This document shows, piece after piece, positions 45,163 through 58,650 of a stretch of DNA of 64,000 nt. The position numbers were made by a program, and so were the translations under genes. Origin of the DNA: Chloranthus sessilifolius. Lineage: Eukaryota; Streptophyta; Magnoliopsida; Chloranthales; Chloranthaceae. Below the pieces are notes generated by a model. It saw only the letters and a list, made by a program, of their open reading frames with translations. It was not told where the DNA came from and did not search any database. The first letter of the stretch is position 1. Each line of letters begins with the position of its first letter. The DNA is taken from contig CM037590.1 in assembly GCA_021018995.1 (NCBI GenBank), positions 73,317,597 to 73,381,596 on the forward strand, written 5' to 3'.

Positions 45163-45990
45163 ATGGAACACCCAACTACCCCCTTTTATCCAACCGTAAC
45201 GGAAACTGAGCAAGCCTTTGTTTCTCATTGGGGTAGTTATGAGAATTCCTATAATTCTCAGTGGGAAAACTACTATGACTTCCCAAGGGTGACTCAACAA
45301 GAATTATCTTATGTATACCCACAATATCCTCAGCACTAACAATAGGTATATGCCTCAAACCAATCTTTTGACCAACAACCCAATGGAGATAATGATGCTA
45401 CTATTGTCCAGATCCTCCAAGATCTACAACAACAGGTGCTTCAACGTTCTAAGGAACTATCTCGACTTACCAAATTCTCCTAAGACTTACATTCTTGTAC
45501 TCAATCCATTACAAACCTAAAAATCTAAGTTGTGCAACTAGCGACACAAAGGGTGGAAAGAGAGAGTCACCAAGCGTGTTCGCTAATAGTGAACAACTTG
45601 GGAGGACAACTTCGTGAGGGAAATACACCAATTTTCACATCTCACATTCAAGTTGTTCAGACCTTAAGAAGCGGCAGAACTGTTGACAATAGGGTAGAGA
45701 TGCCTACACCAATAGCTGTCTCTGAAATCGAAGAAAAAGAACGTGAAGCCATAGAAGGAGTCCCAATGTCAGAAAAACCAAAGAAACTAGAAAAAGAAAA
45801 TCAAAAAAATAATAAGAAAGATAGTGCACCTAACTTTGTAACTGAAGTACCTTATGTACCAAAGTTACCATTTTCTAATGCCTTTGGTGCACCGTCTCCT
45901 TTTGATAAAAATCCCAAAAAGTTAGAAGAAATAACTGAAATCTTCAAAGAAGTGAAGATTAACTTGCCCCTCCTGGAGGCAATCAAGTAA
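45163..45990 (+). pseudogene. Athila-like gag, C-terminal part
   Basis: Frame from ATG 45163 (M-E-H-P-T-T-P-F-Y-P), with stops, then open from 45532. The tail Y-V-P-K-L-P-F, followed by L-E-E-I-T-E-I-F-K-E-V-K-I-N-L-P-L-L-E-A-I, is the block that precedes the protease in Tat/Athila gags. The capsid core expected upstream seems to be missing. Confidence 0.75.
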
Positions 45991-46071
45991 ATCCTAGCCT
46001 ATACACAATTCCTGAAAGAGATTTGCATGCAGAAACAAAAGCGATGAAACAATGTATCGCAAAAAGTCTTC

Positions 46072-46300
46072 TTGATGGAACAAGTAAGCTCAATCTTGCA
46101 AGCTAGAATTCTGCCCAAGCTTAAGGATCCTGGAGTGCCCACAATTCCATGTATCATAGGAGATCACACGATAAACAAAGCACTTCTGGATCTGGGAGCC
46201 AGCGTAAATCTATTGCCATACTTTGTCTACAAAAAATTGGGACTCGGAGACATGAGGCCTACTTCGGTAACTCTTCAATTAGCCGATAGATAAAAAAGAA
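46072..46300 (+). pseudogene. Athila-like aspartic protease
   Basis: P-C-I-I-G-D-H, then A-L-L-D-L-G-A-S-V-N-L-L-P-Y, is the Tat/Athila active site (D-L-G-A-S). It is followed by L-G-D-M-R-P-T-S-V-T-L-Q-L-A-D-R and a stop. In phase with gag. The rest of the domain (46300-46520) is frameshifted. Confidence 0.88.
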
Positions 46301-46810
46301 TGGCGTGTAGGAATTATTGAATATGTAATGGTTGGGGTTGACAAATTTATTTTTCCAGTCGATTTCTTAGTATTAGACATGGAACCAAGTTCAAAATCTC
46401 TAACATAAATTCTCGTTATACTCGGTAGACCATTCTTAGCCACGACCAACGCTTGCATAAACTATAAAATCGGGGTGATAGAAGTTTCTTTTGGAGACAT
46501 GTGAATTCAGTTATATGTCTTCTCAACAGCCAACTAGATGGCTTCAATCGATGACGAGAAATGCTTCAGTATAGATGAAATTGAAGAATTAATAGAAGAG
46601 ACATTGTCTCTAGTCTTATCCAAGGATACACTTCAAATATGGTATACGAACTTGGGGGAATCGGAATAGCAATTAGAGGAGGTGACCTATTTACTGGATG
46701 CTTAATCTCGTGATTTCCAATCAAGAACTTGGAAGCTATGGATAGAACCTTTACCCGTTACTTCTAAGGAACCGTTACTGTCATCTATAAAAAAGGCACC
46801 ATCCTTAGAT

Positions 46811-48391
46811 TTGAAACTACTTCCCGACACCCTTAAATACACTTTTCTTGGGCCTAATGTAACTCTCCTAATTATCATTTCATCTACTCTTAACATGAAA
46901 GAAGAGAGTAAGTTATTGGTCATACTTGTGAAGCACAAGCGTGCAATAGGATGGATTGTTGTTGACCTAAAAGGGTTTGATCCTTCGATATGTATGCATC
47001 GAATTTACTTAGAGGACACTGCCAAGATTTCACGAGAAAGTCAGTGACGATTGAATCCAAACATGAGGGAAGTCGTACAGAAAGAAATCATGAAATTATT
47101 AGATGTTGGTATTATCTATCTGATTTCTAATAGTGAGTGGGTGAGTCCCATCCAGGTAGTCCCAAAGAAGTCTGAGATTGCTGTCAAGGAAAATTTAGTC
47201 GGTGAGTTGGTGCCATTATGTGAAACCACAGGGTGGCGCATATGTATTGACTATCGGAAACTCAACTCAATGACTTGCAAGGATCACTTTCTATTGCCCT
47301 TTATCGATCAAATTTTAGAAAAACTTGCGGGTTAAGAATATTTTTGCTTTTTAGATGGATATTCAGGGTATAATCAAGTTTCAGTATACTCGAAAGATCA
47401 AAAGAAGACTACCTTCATGTATCCTTTTGGGACGTTTGTTTATTGACTCATGCCTTTTGGGTTATGCAATGCTCCAACAATATTCCAAAGATGCATGATG
47501 ACTATCTTTTCTAACATGATAGACAAATTTCTTGAGATATTCATGAATGATTTTTCGATATTTGACTGAATTTTTTACTCTTGTCTTAATCATCTTGCCC
47601 TTGTCTTAGAAAGATGCAAAAAAACTAATTTGATTCTAAGTTGGGAAAAGAGTCATTTTATGATTCAAGAAGGCACAGTCTTAGGGCATATTGTCTCCAA
47701 AAGAGGAATAGAAGTTGACAGAGCTAAAATCAATATAATAGCAAATCTACCGCCACCAACTTCGGTACGATAGATTCAATCCTTCCTTGACCATGCTGGC
47801 TTCTATCGCCACTTCATCAAAGGTTTATCAAAAATCTCGAGACTGTTGTGCCACTTATTAGCAAATAATGTACCTTTTGACTTTGACGATGCCTGTCTTA
47901 ACGTATTTAATAAGCATCAAGCACTTCTTTCATCTACACCAATTATCTAACCTCTTGACTAGTACTCCCTACCTTTTGAAGTGATGTGTGACGCCTCTTA
48001 TCACACAATAGGTGCAGTCTTAGGACAACGAAAAGACAAGGTTCCTCATATAATTTATTACGTGAGTCGAACTTTGATTGAAGCTCAGGTAAACTACACC
48101 ACTACTAAAAAAGAGCTTCTAGCTGTAGTGTTTGCATTGGATAAATTTTGGTAATACCTATTGGGATCGAATATTATCATCTTCTCTGATCATTTTGTAT
48201 TAAAATATTTATTGACCAAAAAAGATGTCAAGCCTAGACTAATCAGATGGATCCTAATTTTACAAGAATTCAACTTCGAAATCAAATATAAAAAGGGAGT
48301 TGAGAACGTTGTGGTTGATCACCTGTCCAGAATTGAAATCCCTGAATCCATCAGTAAAGAATCTCTGCGCGATACCTTTCCGGACGAGTAA
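46811..48391 (+). pseudogene. Athila-like reverse transcriptase and RNase H
   Basis: Open pieces 46811-47047, 47051-47335 and 48161-48391 share one frame. RT shows W-V-S-P-I-Q-V-V-P-K-K, G-W-R-I-C-I-D-Y-R-K-L-N and, past a stop, the polymerase box F-M-N-D, in which the first catalytic aspartate of the usual F-M-D-D is asparagine. The Q-R-C-M block and L-G-H-I-V-S-K-R-G-I-E-V-D follow. RNase H carries V-M-C-D-A-S, T-K-K-E-L-L-A-V-V-F-A and D-H-L-S-R. Many stops. Confidence 0.88.
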
Positions 48392-48559
48392 CTTTTTGCC
48401 ATCCAAGCGACAGTACCATGGTACACTAACATCGTGAATTATCTGACAACAAGTTAGATTCCTCTGACCTGGTCCAATTAGGGCATATATATTTTCTATT
48501 CCAACGTAAAATACTATATTTGGGAGGATCCTGACTTATTTAAGATAAGTCTAAACCAG

Positions 48560-49083
48560 CTAATTAGGAAATGTGTGCCCAATAGTGACACCCATAATAT
48601 TCTACAATTCTATCACACATATGCTTGTGGGGGCCACTTCGATAGAAAGAAAACGGCTGCCAAAGTATTGCAATCAGAATTTTATTGGTCATTGTTATTT
48701 AAAGATGCTCATAATTTTTGTCAGGCCCTATGATCGGTGTCAGAAGGCAGGAGCCATGTCCCGAAGTAATATGATGCCCCTCCAACCGATATTGATCGCA
48801 GAACCCTTTGATGTGTGGGGCATAGATTTCATGGGTCCCTTCTCACCTTCTTTTGGATTCATGTATATACTTAAGGTTGTCGATTATGTCAGAATGGGTC
48901 GAGGCAACAACCATAAGAATAAATGATCATAAGGTGGTAGTTTCATTTATCAGGGAGAATATATTTTCACTGTTTGAAACCTCGCGAGCTATCATAAGTG
49001 ATGGAGGAAGTCATTTTTGCAACAAATATTTTGAAAGTTTGCTCAAGAAATATGATGTTATTCACAAAATTGTAACGCCCTAT
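48560..49083 (+). pseudogene. Athila-like integrase, first part
   Basis: The zinc-domain trace ends with R-C-Q-K-A-G. The core has P-F-D-V-W-G-I-D-F-M-G-P-F (first aspartate) and I-S-D-G-G-S-H-F-C-N (second aspartate). The sequence stops at P-Y, exactly at the TSD CCTAT of the inserted solo LTR, and resumes at 53206. Confidence 0.88.
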
Positions 49084-50025
49084 TGGTCTTGATTCTTTTA
49101 TGTATATATTTATTAATCTCAATTCTAAGTCAAGCGCACAATGGAAATCATAGTACTAGCATAGGATCTTTCCTACGAGGAAGTTTATTTATCTCATATC
49201 TCTAATCTATATATCTTAATTAAATTATTATCTTAAAAACTTCTATTTATCTTTAAAGATCTAATCTACTGGAGAAATATAAATAAAAGAACTTTTATTA
49301 AACTGAAGTGCATAAAATAAATCCTAAATCCTTCTTCTTCAGATTGAGGTCGTCAATCCCAATCTTTAGTTTTTGGATATTTATGAAATTAAACAGTACC
49401 ATTACACTATATCTCTAGTTTCTTAGCATTGCAATACAAAAATCCTATCAATATAGATTTAATCTAATCAACAACTTCCTAAAATCTGAGCGTCAATCAA
49501 ACTTTAGAAAACTGAAGATGAAAAATAAAAACCGTTACACCAATCTGCAACTTCTAACCTGAGTCGTGAATTCAAATTAAAACTTTGAGATGTTTACAAA
49601 GCAATAAATTCTAAACTAAAAAACAAAGGAAAAATATATCCTTCACCCTTCAGTCGGAGTCATCAATTCCTTTTGAGAAACTACGAATAACTACACTAAT
49701 CTTCAGCACTCAATTGCAGACGTCAATTGCTCTTGAGAAACCTCAGATATCTAAACTACTCTAACTATGTTACACTACTTTGATCAGAAGAAAATCTAAT
49801 CTAATTCGTCAATTGATGCTGAATTCTTCGATACTTTATTCCTAAACCTGGCTCTCTTATTTATAGATCATAAGGATTCGGTTTACAAGACTTCTAATTC
49901 TAATAAAAGAAATAAAAACTATCCTAATATAATTCTACTTCTAATTTTATCTTTCCTTCTTCCTTTAGTTTGATGCGCTTTTAGAATGTTCTCTAATTTT
50001 CAGTGGCAGAGTCCTTCTAAGTTTA

Positions 50026-52619
50026 TGTAATAGCCCGAAAAATCACACAAACTATGACCTCGGGATCCGTGCCCGATCGGTCATAGGTTTGACCAAATGG
50101 AAGTCCAACAGTCAGTATGTAGTGTGATGAACGGATGAGATGTGAAAAATAGAATGCCTATGTGATGTGTGTTGTAAATGTGAAGTCGCATACACCTACC
50201 GCGGTGTATGTGCTCAACACACAAGTGAGAAAAAGGGGATAAAAGGGTTTAATAACCCTAGATGTGTATTGTTGGTTGTTGAAGGAGAGTAAAGAAGAGA
50301 GAGAGAGAGAAAAGTAAGAGAGGAGTTATTGCAACCGATTGGAGGGGGGATTCAAGAGATAAAAGCCGAATTCAACGCGACTTGGATCTGTTAGAACCAA
50401 AGCTGGAACCCTAGCCTTCCAACCCTAGTTTTGAAATCAACTTGAGATCTATTCAAGGTAAGATTTTTGTAAATAAGATGCATAGATTATAGGGGTTAAG
50501 TTGCAGTTACATGTGGGTTAAATCATAGGATAATGGCTTAGAAAAATAGAAGAAAAAGTATGGAAAAAGATTGGGAAGAAACGACTCGAAGAAATTTGAA
50601 TCGACAATTTCGATTAATCGAAATTGGGTTTCGATGTCGAAATTGGCGGAAGTTGAAAGGTCAGAGGACCCCGTTTTCGATTAATCGAATTTGGTTTCGA
50701 TTAATCGACTTTGGATTTCGATTAATCGATTTGGGGATCGATTAATCGACTGAGCTCTCAGTGGACCCCGGGTTGAAGGAAATGACTTGAGGAAAAATCG
50801 ACTAATCGAAATGGGATTTGATTAATGGATTTTAGTTTCGATGTCGATTTGGAATCGATTAATCAACTTGAAAACTTCATTTATTGCGAGGTCTACTTTG
50901 CGAAAAGAAGGATTTGATTAATCGAAATTGGATTCGATGATCGAATGAAAACTTCATTTATTGAGCAGTGAATTTGCTTTGCGAAAAGAAGAATTTGATT
51001 AATCGAAATTGGATTGATGTCGAATGAAAACTTCATTTATTGAGCGAGAATGGACTTTGCGAAAAGGAGAATTTGATTAATCGAAATTGATTGTCGATAT
51101 TGACCTTGATTAATCGATTTTGAAAATGATTAATCGAATCAGATTCGATTAATCGATTTTGGAATTCGATTAATCGACTGTAGTAAACTATGTTGACTTT
51201 TGGCTTGACTTTAAGATTCTTGGGGGATCTTATACCTTCTTTATTGCATCCTTTGCGATGTGTTTTACCTGTTATATGGTACCATAGGTGGTACGTGTGG
51301 ACTAGTGCACAAGGAGTCACGTGGGACCTTGATGCATTGAACAAATGAAGACTTGAGGTAGGGAACACCTTGAACATGTACTTTATTTTACAAGAGCATG
51401 TATGTAGTGATATCGATTTCCATTCAAATATTTTACTGCTTAAAGAATTGTGAAATGTGTGTGTGTGTGACATTCATAAGAGTAAATTAACGAGCCATCC
51501 CCAGGGGATGAAGAAGTAAAGAGATAAGAGCATCAAGTGTGATGCAAGTAAATGGATACATCCCAGGGATGTATCCAAGGATTGAATCATGTTTGATAGG
51601 GCCTAACTGATATAAAATAGCACACTTACACGGTGAATAACTATATGTAAGGCACCGATATTTTTGTTATTTGAGGTTTGATAGGTTACCCCACCGACGT
51701 GGCGGGATATCCACGACTGACACGGCAGGATATCCGTGACCGATACGGCGGCGAAACCGTAGGCCAGTGTGGAGGCTTATCCGTACATAGTAAGCACACC
51801 CCAGGGGTGTTGATTGAGACAAGTGAAACCCCGCCACCAATCCCCAGGGGAAAGGGGCTTGGGTACTATATGGTATTCGGGAATACATTAAAAGCTGTCT
51901 ATATAGATGACGATGAAGGGTATCTCATCGGGGCTCGATGCTATATTGCTCGGGATTACTTAAGTTGAAAGTTTAAGTTTTGCTTTAGGCCTTTCATTTT
52001 CATGAGCAAATGAAAATATAAGTAATCAACGAAAGCGAAATGCTTTTAAGCTGTTTCATCAACAAGCATAGATACATCATGCATGACATATCATAGAATA
52101 TATGTGAGTTATAATTTATATATGTGATGTTTGTTCCCTATTGAGCTAGGATGTAGCTCACCCTATAGACTATCGTCGCAGTCCACTATTAGCAAGCCAC
52201 TTGAGAGGCGATCCGTGAGTCGGATCTTGCGGTGGACAGTTGGAGCCACCTCGAGGACTTCTTCTAGAGGACTCCGCTGTGCCACTTTGAGGGATTTTAC
52301 ATAGAGTTTTGTACGGCTTGGTATGTCAAGCCTTGATTTTGTGAAAACCATGTATATAAGGTTTTGGATTATTCTGTTGGGACGAACCATCCGTGATGAT
52401 TTCTATCATCGATGGTTCGGATCGGTTCTCCATTCATGTAGGGGCATGAGGGTAGAACTGTCTTTTGGAAAGTTAATTAATATAGATTTAAATTCCGCAA
52501 TTTCATTTATAGTACTTTTGATGCTTGATATACCAGTGTTCCGTGCTTAGCTAAGGGCACGGTCAAGATGATCGTGCTGATGGCACGGGTTTCGGGGTGC
52601 CGAAATCCGGGCTGTCACA
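50026..52619 (+). repeat. Solo gypsy LTR, innermost insertion
   Basis: 2594 bp, TGTAATAGCCCG to CCGGGCTGTCACA, with the exact TSD GTTTA (50021-50025 and 52620-52624). The second half shares blocks with the partial LTR ending at 25524. No coding domain. It carries the ATTAATCGA repeat cluster. Confidence 0.92.
50590..51185 (+). repeat. Cluster of TCGATTAATCGA palindromic words in LTR
   Basis: More than fifteen GATTAATCGA-type words at irregular spacing. There is also a roughly 65-bp unit (AAAACTTCATTTATTGAGC...TTTGCGAAAAG...GATTAATCGAAATTGG) repeated about three times near 50870-51100. Confidence 0.85.
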
Positions 52620-53205
52620 GTTTATCTTCATCAATCTTCTCAGACCCGTAATCAGTAGAACTTCTAATTGTAGAATTCTTCTAATTCTGTATATGACGGT
52701 GATAACTCTCTCTCACGTGACCAGCAGCAGTAATTATGGCAACAGGAAAGTTTCTATAATAGTAGATAACGATTATCTATTCTTCTTTATCTGGATAATC
52801 ATAAATTATGATTTTTTATTCTTAGACTTTCATAGTGGACTATTTTCTTATAATGAACAATTGCTTTTCTCTTTGTATCGTCTTTTACTCTTTTGTCCCT
52901 TTCTGAAGAATCGTCTTCTTTAAAGCATCATAAAATATCAATTTCTTATTTCTTTCGTTACTTTAGTAGTAGTGCACAATCGTAAATTATGATTTTCTGT
53001 CTTTCAATTGCCACGAATCGTCTTTAACGCTCAATCGTCTTTCTTACTACTTTTTGAGTTCACTTTAACAAAGATTAATATTTAGGCTCTCTTTTACTAC
53101 TTATCTTAAACATCTGCACATTAGTAACTCATTAGTAATAAACTATGTCCTGACATCACTAAGTTAAGGGTGCTAAAATGGTAAATTATGTGAATGATCA
53201 CCTAT

Positions 53206-53831
53206 CACTCGCAAACTAGTGGGCAAGTTGAGGTCTCTAACCGAGAAATAAAGAAAATACTAGAAAGAATTGTCATCCCTGATAGAGAAGATTAGTCCCT
53301 GAGACTGCATGATGGCTTTTGGGCATACATAACGGCTTATAAAACACCCATTGGCATGTCTCCTTACCGGCTGGTGTACGGGAGAGCTTGTCACCTCCCT
53401 ATGGAATTAGAGCATAGAGCTCTATGGGCTTTCAAAGCACTGAATTTTGAGTTGTTCGCGTCTGGTGAACGAAGAAAACTTGAGCTAAATGAACTAGAAG
53501 AAATTCGTAATGATGCCTATAAAAATTTTCAATTTTATAAGGCCAAAACTAAAACATTCCATGAAAAACATATTCTACGAAATTTTTTTGAGTCGGGCCA
53601 ACAAGTTTGGCTGTTTAATTCGAGATTAAAACTATTCCCAAGAAAATTATAAAGTTGTTGGGATGGATCGTATAAGGTTATGGAAGCATACCCTCACGGG
53701 GTTGTAACCATCCAAGATCCCAAGGACGGTCGTACGTTCAAGGTTAATGGGCAGAGATTAAAGTTAATGATTGTACAAGAAGAAAAAGGGATTGTAACCA
53801 CAATGTCACTGAAAGACCCTGAGTATGATTG
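53206..53831 (+). pseudogene. Athila-like integrase, second part
   Basis: Resumes with H-S-Q-T-S-G-Q-V-E-V-S-N-R-E-I-K, supplying the catalytic glutamate of the DDE triad. A stop follows, then the open frame 53356-53652 with [14 protein letters not shown]. The C-terminal domain ([11 protein letters not shown], then the Y-P-H-G-V-V block) follows to the stop at 53829-53831. Joining it to 49083 restores the normal domain order, which proves the insertion. Confidence 0.9.
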
Positions 53832-56445
53832 ATATACTCCAGGGCATCGTCAAGCTACCGACTCATCTGTAGCACATTTTTAAAAAAATTTATTATTATT
53901 AATTAGTGTATGTAATCATTCTAGATTGTATAATCGTAGGAAAGCTTTGATAATTTTGAGGGTACATGTAAAACATTACGTGTACCTGTGATTTCATCAA
54001 GTCTGTCGAGCCAATAGTAATGATTACGATCGCTCGAGTTTATTAGGAATTCCTACAATTAACTTGCAGTGAGTGCGAGTTTGAAAAGCCCGGTTAACGG
54101 TGAACCAACACCCTTTGCGTACGAACGACTACAATGCTTTTGTAACTTCCTAAGAAGCTAAAGAGACACCTCGACATTATACAGAGTTGTTGATTCACCA
54201 TCTCACAATAATTATCTTCACCTATCGGTACGCCTTTTCAATGCCCTCCTTTAATAACGACCTTTCGTTCTTCTTCATTGTTACTATTAATACCTATCCC
54301 CCGCTCATTCCAATTCATTAAATTATCTTTGTTCTCTTCAACCGCCACACTTTCCTCATAGCGAAACAACCGAGTTGGTCTGAGATCGCTGACGCATTTG
54401 AACGGCTCCTCCGACGAGAGGCCAAGGCAATCTCTGCACTTCTTGAGGATAGTAGGTGGTTAATAGAAGAATTCTTATCTTTGTAAATATTTCGTTTGAT
54501 GTATAAAAATTTATGTTGTCTAATCCTTTTTGTTTATGGTGCAATTTCTGTGTGTATATGTTGGAAATGATTTCTCCTAAGTTTTGGGGAGACTTTTGAT
54601 TTCCTTTGAAGATTAGATACCCGAAACAGTAGCTGCACCATCAAGGTAAAAAAAATTTGAGTGTCCCTTGTTTTTGCAACAATAAGGATATTGTCTTATT
54701 CAAGTTTGGGGGGATACACCTCTCTGTATATAATATTTTAGTTTATCTTCAAATATATATATATATATATATATATTCTTTCAGTTTTAAGTTTAGGTTT
54801 ATTTTAGTAGTTTTATTTAACCATCATATGTGAGTTATGATAGAAAAACCTATGAATCCATAAGCTTTACAATCTGTCGTAGTATAAGTTCAACCATCAA
54901 AATGGAGTAGTTACAATTCATGTTAACTGTATTGAACACTGTATTAGATTGAATGTTTGAAACTATACTTTGATTTGAACAGTAATATTTAGATTATAAG
55001 TTTTAAAATATATAACTAGTGAGCTTTTGGGACAATATTTCCTCTTTTATTTTGAGAGAGGCTGCTTTCTATTTGAATCAAAAATTTTCTTTAAACTTCT
55101 TGACTGCATCACAATGAAATCTCATATTGCTGAAAATTGAATCGATTATTACATGATTATGGTAACTTGTTTTTCGAGAACTGCTTATTAGATACATCAA
55201 AATAATATGATATTCACGCTAGTAAATTATAAAAAATGATAAAAGGCTATCTTTTTATTGCGTTTGAGCAAAAAGCAAAAATTCCAATAACTAATCTATC
55301 CCTTGAACCCATATTAAAAGCATAAACTAAATTTCTTTGTACTCAAAGTCTTATAAAACCCTTAACTATATGTACTGTCCAAAGCTTTCACTTCTTCACC
55401 CTTATATTTTCTGAGAGTTTAGAACACGAAAGAGGGAATGAGTAGAGACTGAAAGGAGTAAAATGACAACAGATAAGGGATATACAAAAAAGGGGTACAG
55501 CTGAAAGAAATAATTTTCTGAAAAGAAATATGGAAAAGTGTTGAGAAGTTGTAATTATGATTCTGAAAAAGAAGAAACCAAAAGCTTCCAAGCAGAAAAC
55601 CAAGGGAGTATCTCTAAAACGAATCAAGAAAAGGGATTTACCCAAGAAAATAAAAATAAATAAATGGGAAGGCGTACCCAACTTTTTGGATACTTACTGA
55701 AACAGAAATAGAAGAGAAAGAAAAAGATAAGAGAAAGAAGAACTAAATTCTCAAAAACCTTTGAATCTTTTCTACCCTCCTTTGGAACCTCTTAACCCAA
55801 GGCCCTATTACAAGCCGAATGAAGACCTTCATGATTTATGACTTACAATAGCATGAGCCTAATAGAGATGTAGATAATAAATACTATAGATAAATAAAGA
55901 AGCATATGAATAGAAATGAGTATCTATTTCATGAGATTTATCCTTTTAGTCAATTATCCGTTGAATTTATCATACATATCATATAAAGAGAACTTAAAAT
56001 TTTCAATATTCTTTTTTAGAGTATGCTAATAGTAAGAGTTTGGAAGAAAATATTTTATAAATATGCAGTTTAGAAGAATCTATGAAGAATAAACTGTTCA
56101 CTGAAATTGTTGGAGTTCTGATCAAGGATAACTGCTAGGATGGAAAGTGTGGTTGAAAGAATCATATGTTTAAAAATCGTAACAATCATGTGATGATTAA
56201 AACTAGTTAGTGTAGAAAAGTAGTTTAGATTTTTAATCTTTTATTTTATTTTGATTTAAAAAAATTTTAAATCTAAAAATATTTGAAGTTTGTAAGTTAC
56301 TTCACTGGAAACCTTCAAGAAACTATAACTCCTCCACTATGGATCACCTAGGAGTTTAAAGGCTTGTTGCATCTACTAAATGCAATCGTATTCCCTACAA
56401 AAGTGACATTTAAATTTTTAGATTAGTTTACTCTTTCCTTGTTTC
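53832..56445. other. Non-coding 3' region of the Athila-like element
   Basis: About 2.6 kb with no recognisable protein and no env-like frame. CAAGTTTGGGGGGA at 54699-54712 is a purine-rich motif often found after pol in Athila/Tat elements. A short (AT)n lies at 54752-54776. The junction with the 3' LTR has no polypurine tract, consistent with deletion of the LTR start. Confidence 0.55.
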
Positions 56446-57673
56446 GCAAAAGACGACTTAACAAAACTGAAGAGAAAACAAGAAATCGTAATTTACGATT
56501 CTTCAAAAGATGTTTCAAGACGAATGCAATATAAGAGGATTGCGATCGTTCGTACTAAAAAATCATACAGAGGGAAATATGCACAGAAAAGAGAAAATCG
56601 TATTCACGATTTTACAAGAATGAAAGCTCCTGTTGCTGCTGAATCACTTGAGAACTACACCATCATGCACAAAATTAGAAGATCTCTTGAATTAGAAGTC
56701 CAGTAATCCACGGATCTGAGAAGATTGATGAAAGACTCATAAAAGAACTCTGTTGCTGAAATAGAAGAAAAATTATGCGCACATCTACTAATCAAAGCAA
56801 GAAAGAATTAGGATTAAAAGTTGAGTTATATTAGGAATCCTTTATTCTTAGTAGTTTTCTTTTCTTAGGATTTGAATAATGTAAACCGACTTCTTATGAT
56901 TTATAAATAAGAGAGCTCGACATAGAAGAAGAGTTATCAAAGAAACTTTCAGCATCAATTGACGACTGAGGTTGGGTTTCTTTCAATCAACTTTAGTTTA
57001 GAATAGTTTAGATATCCAAGGTTTCTCGAGAGCAATTGACGACTGCAATTAAGAGCTGAAAGACTATAGTAGAGTATTCGTAATTTCTCAGAAGCAATTG
57101 ACTCCTGTGACTGAGGGATGAAAGATCTTTTTATTACTTTCTAATTTAGATTTATTTTTATGTACTTTGCTACTTTATAAATATCTAAAAGTTTTTTATT
57201 TGAATTGACGACTCAGATTGAAAATTTATAAATTAGTATAACGGTTTTACTTTTTCATCTTTAATTTTCTTGAGTTTGATTGACGCCCAAATTTTAGGAA
57301 GATTGTTAATTAGTATAAATCTATGTTAAAGAATTTTAGTTTTTGATTGATGCCCAAATTCTAGAAGACTGAGATACGGTGTAACGGTATTCTATTTTGT
57401 AAGTTTTCGAGAACTGAAGGATTGTGATTGACGACCATAATCTGAAAGGATGAGAATTTAGTTTTATTTTTTATAATTAGTTTTAAACAAACCATTCTTT
57501 TATTTATATTTCTCCCGTAGTTTATGACCTCAAAAGACAAATACAAGTTTTTAAATAAACGAAAAATATATCAGAATAATTATCTTCCTCGTGGAACGAT
57601 CCTATACTAGTGCTACAATTTTTATTGTGTGCTTGTAATAGGTTAAGACTTTAGTACAATTATAGCCACATCA
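56446..57673 (+). repeat. Athila-like 3' LTR, 5'-truncated
   Basis: Matches 43633-44853 of the 5' LTR to the common end CCACATCA. It lacks the first 222 bp. Confidence 0.9.
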
Positions 57674-58457
57674 GTATGAGATGGAGAACTCAAAGGCTGT
57701 GAGTACTTCATTCGCAGATCACTTTCGTCTTTCGACTATCATGTCTCCTATTACAGATGAAGAGCGTGAGTCCATGACTTGTGTTTCCTACGCGAGTATG
57801 GTTGATTGATTGATGTACGCTATGGTATGCATTTGATCGAATATTTTATAGGCCGTTAGCGTGATCAGCAGGTATATGGCTAATCCGAGCAAGGAGCATT
57901 AGCAAGTGGTGAAATAGATTATGAGATTCATACATGACAACAAGGATGTCGGTTTGGTTTTTCGTAGTGGTACATGTCATTGGTTATGTGGATACGCAGA
58001 TTCAGATTACACGGGTGATTTGGATAAGCGTCGGTCTACAACAGGATATGTGTTTGCGCTATCAGGAGTAGGGCTGCAATCGAACCGGGCTGAGCCGGAG
58101 CTCGGGTCAGCTCTAGCTCGGCTTTATCTTATACGAGCCGAGCTGAAGGTCGGCTCTAAGCTCTTCGAGCTCGAAAATTCCAAGCTCTAGCTCGGCTCTT
58201 CGAGCTTGAGCCGAGCTCGGGCTGAGCTTCGAGCCAAGTATATTCTATTATAAAAAATTTCCTCCTAGTACTTTTTAAAACTTCTACTTAATTAAATATC
58301 CATTCCATGAGAGCGAGAAGGTGAGAGAACTGGGATATTCCTAATGCATAAGACTGTGACTCCGTGAGAGAGCTTCAACAATAAGAGAGAAGAAGGAGTT
58401 GAGTACTTGAGTTGCAGGAGGCAGTCCTAGGTAGGAGTAATAGTGAGTACTATAATC

Positions 58458-58463
<6 letters not shown>

Positions 58464-58533
<70 letters not shown>
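58464..58533 (+). repeat. (AT)35 microsatellite
   Basis: A 70-bp AT tract inside the hAT MITE. Confidence 0.97.
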
Positions 58534-58535
<2 letters not shown>

Positions 58536-58648
58536 AAAATTAGATCAAGTGGGGGGCAAAAGTTCCTATTTTACCCTTCAAAATAACCGTTAGATAAACT
58601 TAAACAATTACTTCGAAAGGTAAACTAGACCTCTCAAAGTTAATTACT

Positions 58649-58650
<2 letters not shown>

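Larger units (their letters stand above)
49084..53200 (-). repeat. Solo Athila-like LTR inside integrase
   Basis: Exact TSD CCTAT (49079-49083 and 53201-53205). In plus orientation it runs TGGTCTTGATTC...GTGAATGATCA. Its reverse complement (without the inner insertion, about 1.5 kb) is colinear with the 43411-44853 LTR: TGATCATTCAC, CTTAACTTAGTGATG, AAAGACGATTGAGC and so on. It is the same family in the opposite orientation and is itself split by 50026-52619. Confidence 0.9.
43411..57673 (+). mobile_element. Athila/Tat-type Ty3/gypsy element inserted in copia-2
   Basis: Exact TSD GTATG at 43406-43410 and 57674-57678. 5' LTR 43411-44853 (1443 bp). The PBS resembles tRNA-Asp. The order is gag C-terminus, protease, RT/RNase H, integrase split by a solo LTR, a 2.6-kb non-coding region, and the 3' LTR 56446-57673, which lacks its first 220 bp. 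The PBS, the D-L-G-A-S-V-N-L-L-P protease and the long non-coding 3' region fit the Athila/Tat branch. All domains are broken. Confidence 0.9.

Noticed and set aside
55388-55681. Hydrophobic minus-strand 97-residue frame in the Athila-like 3' region, possible env-like protein
   Set aside because: Wrong strand for the element, phenylalanine-rich low complexity, no signal or conserved motif.
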